Below, piece by piece: positions 5,633 to 9,605 of a stretch of DNA of 9,605 nt. The DNA comes from CAZDOD01 sp964506935 (GTDB lineage Bacteria > Desulfobacterota > Zymogenia > Zymogenales > Zymogenaceae): assembly GCA_964506935.1 (NCBI GenBank), contig CAZDOD010000110.1, positions 1 through 9,605 on the forward strand, in the 5' to 3' direction. The position numbers and the translations under genes were made by a program. The notes under the pieces were generated by a model. The model was not told the origin of the DNA and searched no databases. It saw only the letters and a list, made by a program, of their open reading frames with translations. Each line of letters begins with the position of its first letter. The stretch's first letter is position 1.

Positions 5633-7310
5633 TTGATAAAGAAAAAGCTTTCCGAAACTATAGTTGCATCTATATCTAGTCTCCAAAAAGAAGGTTTCCT
5701 CTCAAAAGACCCCAAACCCGTACCGCAGTTTGAGATCCCGAAAGACAAAAACCACGGCGATATATCCACAAATATAGCCCTCGTGATCGGCTCTCTGGAG
5801 AAGAAAAAACCGATCGAGGTTGCCGAGAGAATCAGAAAATCCATCGAAGATATCTCTGACGATGTAAAGAGCATAGAGGTGGCGGGGCCGGGTTTTATCA
5901 ACTTCACATACAGCGAGGATTACTGGCTCTGTATACTCAAGGATATTATTCTAGAGAGAGATAAGTTTGGAGAGACCGATATAGGAAAAGGGATTAAGGT
6001 TCAGGTGGAATTCGTCAGCGCAAATCCCACCGGCCCCCTTCACATAGGCCACGCCCGCGGGGCCTCCGTGGGAGACGCCCTCGCAAATATCCTTTCCGCA
6101 TCCGGATATATCGTTGAGAGGGAATATTACATCAACGACTACGGCGTCCAGATGGAGACACTCGGAAAGAGCGTCCTCGCCCGTTATCGGGAACATTTCG
6201 GCGAAGACGTGGTCTATAAAGAAAACTACTATCAGGGAGACTATATAAAAGAGATCGCCGAAAAAGTCGTAAAAGAGTATGGGGGACGAATTTTGGAGAT
6301 GCCGGAAGGTGAGGCGATATCATTCTTAACGGAATATGCCTCTGATCTGATCCTTCGGGAAATCGAGGTGACCCTCTCTGACTTCGGCGTGAAATACGAT
6401 GAGTGGTTTTCGGAAAAAAGCCTTTATGGTGAGGGGCAGGTGGACGATGCGATCCGCAAATTCCAAGGCGACGGCCTGATATACGAAAAAGACGGGGCGC
6501 TCTGGTTCAACACCACAGACTACGGTGACGACAAAGACAGGGTCGTAATAAAGAGCGACGGCGAAAAGACCTACCTCTCATCCGACATCGCCTATCACAA
6601 GAACAAATATGACAGGGGCTTCGATAAGGTCATCAACGTCTGGGGTGCCGATCACCACGGTTACGTCGTGAGGATGAAGGCGGNNNNNNNNNNCGGTAAG
6701 GGCGATGGGGAGGGACGAGGGCGACCTCGAACTCATCCTCGTACAGCTCGTAAACCTCGTCCGCTCCGGAAAACCGGTCTCCATGTCGACAAGGGCGGGA
6801 AAGTTCGTGACGCTTCGCGAGGTGATGGATGAGGTCGGAAAGGACGCAGTGCGATATTTCATGCTCATGAGGAGCTACGACTCCCACCTCGACTTCGACC
6901 TCGATTTGGCCAAAAAGAAATCCCAGGAGAACCCGGTCTATTACGTCCAGTACGCCCATGCGAGGATATCTTCGATCGCAAGACAGGCCGAAGAGAAGGG
7001 GCTGGTGATGCCGGATCCGAAAGACCTCGATCTCTCATCCCTAAAACTCCCTGAGGAGTTTGAGATCATCAAGAAGGTCTCACAGTTTCCCGACGTCGTT
7101 TCGGAGGCGGCACAGAACCTCGAACCTCACAGGATAACCTTTTACATCTTTGAACTTGCATCAATCTTTCATAGCTATTATAATCATCATCGGGTAGTGA
7201 CCGAGGATACGGCGCTTTCTGTTGTTAGGCTCGCCCTTGTAGTTAAGGTTCAGGACGTGATAAAAAAGGGCCTGGGGCTTCTGGGGATATCCGCACCGGA
7301 TAGAATGTAA
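5633..7310 (+). CDS. argS: Arginyl-tRNA synthetase (contains a 10-N assembly gap)
   Basis: This class I synthetase charges tRNA-Arg with arginine. The N-terminal Add-1 domain (about 1-115) recognises the tRNA D-loop. The active-site block FVSANPTGPLHIGHARG contains HIGH at 137-140. The catalytic domain includes VWGADHHGYVVRMKA. The KMSKS-like loop is MSTRAGKFVTL. The anticodon domain carries YVQYAHARI and ends in the typical ...PDRM. The start is TTG at 5633, with AAGGGG about 11 nt upstream overlapping the previous stop; no ATG or GTG fits the N-terminus. Ten N (6684-6693) interrupt the gene and put the halves in different frames. Omitting exactly those bases joins RMKA-A-VRAMGRDEGDLE in one frame, matching the family pattern and giving 555 residues, close to the usual 550-580. 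The gene is therefore judged intact and the gap length an artefact. Confidence 0.93.
6684..6693. other. Run of 10 N (assembly gap)
   Basis: Ten undetermined bases lie within argS. The flanks both carry CGG (6681-6683 and 6694-6696). The reading frame of argS is only continuous if the true gap is 0 nt (or another length of multiple three, including a 3-nt overlap of the CGG ends), so the 10-base length is not a real measurement. Confidence 0.95.
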
Positions 7311-7342
7311 TAATATATACTCTCTATAAGGGAGGATAAAAA

Positions 7343-7993
7343 ATGAAATACTTCCCGGACGATGAAGAAGAGGTAAAGAGTATGAGGGATTATAGGAGGA
7401 CGAAAAATTCCTACGAATTCAGCGTCGAGCCTAGGCACACGGCGCTGTTCGTCGTGGTCTTTTTAATTATGGGGGTTCTCCTTTTTTCAGTCGGATATCT
7501 GATGGGACGCTCATCGGTTACAAAAGAGATGGAGACCGCCTCCCTCGAAAATGAAGGCATAAAACCCGATGAGACCGCAGGAATACCCATCGTTGAGGAG
7601 CCCGAGGTAAACTTTTACGAGACGCTCGGCGAGGGAGAAATCAAGACCGAAGAGATAGGCACATCAACACCGCCGATCACACCCTCCGAGGATAAAACCA
7701 CCGAAGAGGTTGCTAAGACCACGGGCTCTCCCGGAGATCAGAAAAATATGTATTTCATTCAGGTCTTTTCGACCAAGGACAAAAAAAAGGCGGAAGGTCT
7801 TGTGAAGTCCCTCAAGGCAGACGGATACGACGCATACACGAGGGAATCGAGCGAGGGCTACACGAGGGTCAGGATAAAGTGGTTTGAGACAAAAGAAGAG
7901 GCCGAAGAGGTCAAAAAGGAGCTCCTGTCGATAAAGGGGTATAAGGACTTCTTCATAAACTCCGAGCCTGAGATTAGAATAGGAATGCCATAA
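7343..7993 (+). CDS. SPOR-domain inner-membrane protein
   Basis: This 216-residue bitopic membrane protein has a charged cytosolic N-terminus (1-32), one transmembrane helix at about 33-55 (TALFVVVFLIMGVLLFSVGYLMG) and an acidic, Thr/Pro-rich periplasmic linker (about 60-134). A C-terminal SPOR domain follows at about 136-207 (MYFIQVFSTKDKKKAEGLVKSL ... TRVRIKWFETKEEAEEVKKEL). SPOR domains bind glycan strands of peptidoglycan stripped of stem peptides and bring proteins to the division septum. The layout is like FtsN/DedD, but the protein cannot be equated with either. A strong ribosome site, GGGAGG (7329-7334), lies 8 nt before the ATG. It follows argS by 32 nt. argS followed by a SPOR protein is, as I recall, common in deltaproteobacteria such as Geobacter, so the pair is probably an old operon and not a functional complex. 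Confidence 0.88.
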   Translation: MKYFPDDEEEVKSMRDYRRTKNSYEFSVEPRHTALFVVVFLIMGVLLFSVGYLMGRSSVTKEMETASLENEGIKPDETAGIPIVEEPEVNFYETLGEGEIKTEEIGTSTPPITPSEDKTTEEVAKTTGSPGDQKNMYFIQVFSTKDKKKAEGLVKSLKADGYDAYTRESSEGYTRVRIKWFETKEEAEEVKKELLSIKGYKDFFINSEPEIRIGMP

Positions 7994-7997
7994 TACT

Positions 7998-8204
7998 ATG
8001 CCCCAAGTTATAATTGACGTTGAGCGGTGCAAAGGCTGTTCACTGTGTGTTGAGTCTTGTCCCAGAAACCTAATCGTCATCGGTAAAATCCCCAATATCC
8101 AGGGTTATTTTACGGCGATATATGAGGATAAATCGGGAAAGTGCACCGGATGTGCGCTGTGCGCCGAGATGTGTCCTGATGTGGCAATTGAGGTCTACAA
8201 GTGA
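7998..8204 (+). CDS. 2x[4Fe-4S] ferredoxin, delta subunit of a 2-oxoacid:ferredoxin oxidoreductase
   Basis: This 68-residue protein carries two complete CxxCxxCxxxCP cluster motifs: C11, C14, C17, C21 and C49, C52, C55, C59. The C-terminal half (GKCTGCALCAEMCPDVAIEVYK) matches the small KorD/VorD-type electron-transfer subunit, which passes electrons from the ThDP site to a soluble ferredoxin. Its start lies 4 nt after the SPOR gene stop, and its stop TGA overlaps the GTG start of the next gene in GTGA. Translation with the alpha subunit is therefore coupled, which supports its role as a subunit of that enzyme over a free ferredoxin. Only a weak ribosome site (AGGAA, about 12 nt upstream) is visible. 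Confidence 0.9.
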   Translation: MPQVIIDVERCKGCSLCVESCPRNLIVIGKIPNIQGYFTAIYEDKSGKCTGCALCAEMCPDVAIEVYK

Positions 8205-9280
8205 CGAAAAATATTGAGAAAGAAAAAGCTAGTGTCGAGAGGGACCTCGTCAAAGGGAACGAGGCGATCGCAATGGGTGCCCTCGATGCCGGGCTCATGT
8301 TTTATTTCGGCTACCCGATAACCCCCCAGAACGACATCCCCGAATACCTCTCATATCACCTGCCGAGGGTCGGGGGGTCCTTTATCCAGGCCGAGAGCGA
8401 GATAGCCTCGATCAACATGGTCCTCGGCGCCGCCGCGACCGGAAAGCGTGCCATGACGTCTTCGTCAAGCCCGGGGATCTCCCTAAAACAGGAGGGGATA
8501 TCTTACATGGCCGGAAGCGAGATACCGGGCGTGATCGTCAACATCTCGAGGAGCGGGCCGGGCCTCGGCGGAATCTCGCCGTCACAGGGGGACTATTTCC
8601 AGGCGACCCGCGGCGGCGGGCATGGAGACTACCGGGTATTCGTCCTCGCCCCGAACTCGGTTCAGGAGATGTACGATCTAACGATCCTCGCCTTCGACCT
8701 TGCCGACAAATACCGAAACCCGGCGATGATATTGGGTGACTCGATTTTGGCACAGATGAAGGAGCCGATGACGAGACACAAAAATATCCCCCCGAAAAAA
8801 GAAAAGGATTGGGCGCTCACCGGTGCCGAAGGGAGGGAGCCGCAGCTCCTAAAATCGCTCTACCTCGCAGAGGGGGAGCTTACCGAACACAACTGGAAGC
8901 TAAAAGAAAAATACGACAGTATGGTAGAGGATGTCCGATTTGAGGATTACCTCACCGACGACGCAAGGCTCATCGTATGCGCATACGGCTCGGTCTCGAG
9001 GATCGTCAGGACATCGATAGACCGCGTCCGCGAAAATGGGATGAAGGTCGGGTTGCTTCGCCCGATAACCCTGTTCCCGTTCCCGAACGATCGCTTAAGG
9101 GAGCTTTCAAAGAGAGTCAAGAATTTCTTTGTTGTGGAGCTCTCAACCGGGCAGATGGTCGAGGACGTGAGGCTTTCGGTCGTCGGGGATGCTAATGTCG
9201 ACTTTTTCGGCAACCCCCCCGGCTCAATCCCCTCGCCCGCCCAGCTTACCGAGCTCATCGAGAAGTATTATCCGGGATAG
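8201..9280 (+). CDS. vorB: 2-oxoacid:ferredoxin oxidoreductase alpha subunit (VorB/KorA type)
   Basis: The 359-residue alpha (pyrimidine-domain) subunit of an enzyme that oxidatively decarboxylates a 2-oxoacid to the acyl-CoA and reduces ferredoxin. Diagnostic segments in order are VKGNEAIAMGALDAG (18-31), the YPITP motif in GYPITPQNDIPEYLS (37-51), QAESEIASINMVLGAA (63-78), TSSSSPGISLKQEGISYMAG (86-105), GPGLGGISPSQGDYFQAT and GGGHGDYR, followed by a C-terminal domain II. 'ITPQNDIPEY' and 'SSSSPGISLKQEG' are closer to subunits annotated VorB (branched-chain 2-oxoisovalerate) than to classical KorA, but substrate calls within the family are unreliable. The GTG start at 8201 overlaps the ferredoxin stop by 4 nt. 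The beta (ThDP) and gamma subunits normally encoded next are absent downstream within this window. Confidence 0.85.
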   Translation: MTKNIEKEKASVERDLVKGNEAIAMGALDAGLMFYFGYPITPQNDIPEYLSYHLPRVGGSFIQAESEIASINMVLGAAATGKRAMTSSSSPGISLKQEGISYMAGSEIPGVIVNISRSGPGLGGISPSQGDYFQATRGGGHGDYRVFVLAPNSVQEMYDLTILAFDLADKYRNPAMILGDSILAQMKEPMTRHKNIPPKKEKDWALTGAEGREPQLLKSLYLAEGELTEHNWKLKEKYDSMVEDVRFEDYLTDDARLIVCAYGSVSRIVRTSIDRVRENGMKVGLLRPITLFPFPNDRLRELSKRVKNFFVVELSTGQMVEDVRLSVVGDANVDFFGNPPGSIPSPAQLTELIEKYYPG

Positions 9281-9518
9281 GTTAAAAAATACACAAAAAA
9301 ATAACCGCATAATTCCTGCAACAGACTAATCTGAAAGATGCCTTATTTCTATTCTGATAATTTATTTGGAGAATAGAGAAATCTAAGCGAAGTATCTATT
9401 TTGATGAGAGAATTTCTGCCCTATACCACTAAGGCCTTTCAATAGCTAATATTGAAAGCCTCTTATTTTGATTGCAGGATGTTTTAATCTATCTGAAGGT
9501 GTTGGAACGAAACCCGAA
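9281..9518. other. AT-rich non-coding stretch
   Basis: These 238 bases between the converging vorB-like gene and the edge gene contain no open frame with a ribosome site and no sign of a 2-oxoacid oxidoreductase beta subunit. Apart from the hairpin at 9432-9469 I see nothing recognisable. The base composition is clearly more AT-rich than the flanking genes. Confidence 0.6.
9432..9469 (+). terminator. Intrinsic terminator downstream of the vorB-like gene
   Basis: AGGC-c-TTTCAATA (9432-9444, one bulged C) pairs with TATTGAAAGCCT (9450-9461) in a 12-pair stem with a 5-nt loop. It is followed by CTTATTTT (to 9469) on the plus strand. It lies about 150 nt after the vorB-like stop and would end that operon. 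The distance leaves room for a short untranslated tail or a small RNA, for which there is no other evidence. On the minus strand no T tract follows the stem. Confidence 0.65.
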
Positions 9519-9605
9519 TCACAACACATCCACGTTGTAGTCGTGATACTCCGAGAAGTGCTTCTGGTAATGGCTTGCGATCTTTCCGTCGGCATCGAAG
9601 AGGTA
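9519..9605 (-). CDS. C-terminal end of an unidentified protein (cut by window edge)
   Basis: Reading the minus strand from the right edge gives 28 codons ending YHDYNVDVL and a TGA at 9519-9521. The peptide starts YLFDADGKIASHYQKHFSEY. An aromatic- and His-rich tail and the codon usage fit a real coding end converging on the vorB-like gene. The 'LFDADGKI' start reads like a beta-hairpin near the end of an enzyme domain. I do not recognise the family. Confidence 0.5.
   Translation of the reverse strand, partial: YLFDADGKIASHYQKHFSEYHDYNVDVL

Noticed and set aside
6633..6959. Long minus-strand open frames across the N run
   Set aside because: They lie antisense to clearly coding ArgRS sequence, run through undetermined bases and have no ribosome site.
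5633..7310. argS as a frameshifted pseudogene
   Set aside because: The frame change coincides exactly with the 10 N and disappears when they are removed. All catalytic motifs are present on both sides.

Overview
The window reads as an ordinary stretch of chromosome from an anaerobic, probably deltaproteobacterial-type (Desulfobacterota and relatives) Gram-negative bacterium. This placement is an inference. It rests on a pyrophosphate-type phosphofructokinase, a ferredoxin-linked 2-oxoacid oxidoreductase of the VorB/KorA type, an argS followed by a SPOR-domain membrane protein, and consensus sigma70-like promoters. No plasmid, phage, insertion-sequence, CRISPR, tRNA or rRNA signal was seen.

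Layout. (1) Positions 1-1512, minus strand: a PPi-type 6-phosphofructokinase with a GTG start, followed 7 nt later by the first 96 residues of an isoprenylcysteine-methyltransferase-like membrane protein that runs off the left edge. (2) 1513-1684: divergent intergenic region with a near-perfect promoter driving an NAD-dependent epimerase/dehydratase (1685-2674, plus). (3) 2675-2808: convergent intergenic region with a strong inverted repeat. (4) 2809-4280, minus: a two-gene unit, a diacylglycerol-kinase-family lipid kinase followed by a small secreted protein made of five 17-residue repeats. (5) 4281-4441: back-to-back promoters; the plus-strand one serves a carbon-nitrogen hydrolase of the N-carbamoylputrescine amidase type. 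(6) 5405-9280, plus: a compact run of a 70-aa cysteine-containing protein, arginyl-tRNA synthetase, a SPOR-domain protein, a 2x[4Fe-4S] ferredoxin subunit and a VorB/KorA alpha subunit. (7) 9281-9518: AT-rich non-coding DNA with a good intrinsic terminator, then the last 28 codons of an unidentified minus-strand gene at the right edge.

How the genes relate. Central carbon flux (reversible PPi-PFK; ferredoxin-dependent oxidation of a 2-oxoacid to acyl-CoA), translation (ArgRS), cell envelope (SPOR protein, lipid kinase, exported repeat protein) and polyamine or amide catabolism (nitrilase family) sit side by side as separate transcription units. They do not form one specialised system.

Two points deserve care. 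The run of 10 N inside argS makes the gene look frameshifted, but removing exactly those 10 bases restores a continuous 555-residue ArgRS, so the gap is probably a scaffolding artefact. The ferredoxin/VorB pair is not followed by the ThDP-binding beta and gamma subunits needed for a complete enzyme. I found no convincing new multi-gene system. The most unusual single gene is the five-repeat secreted protein.
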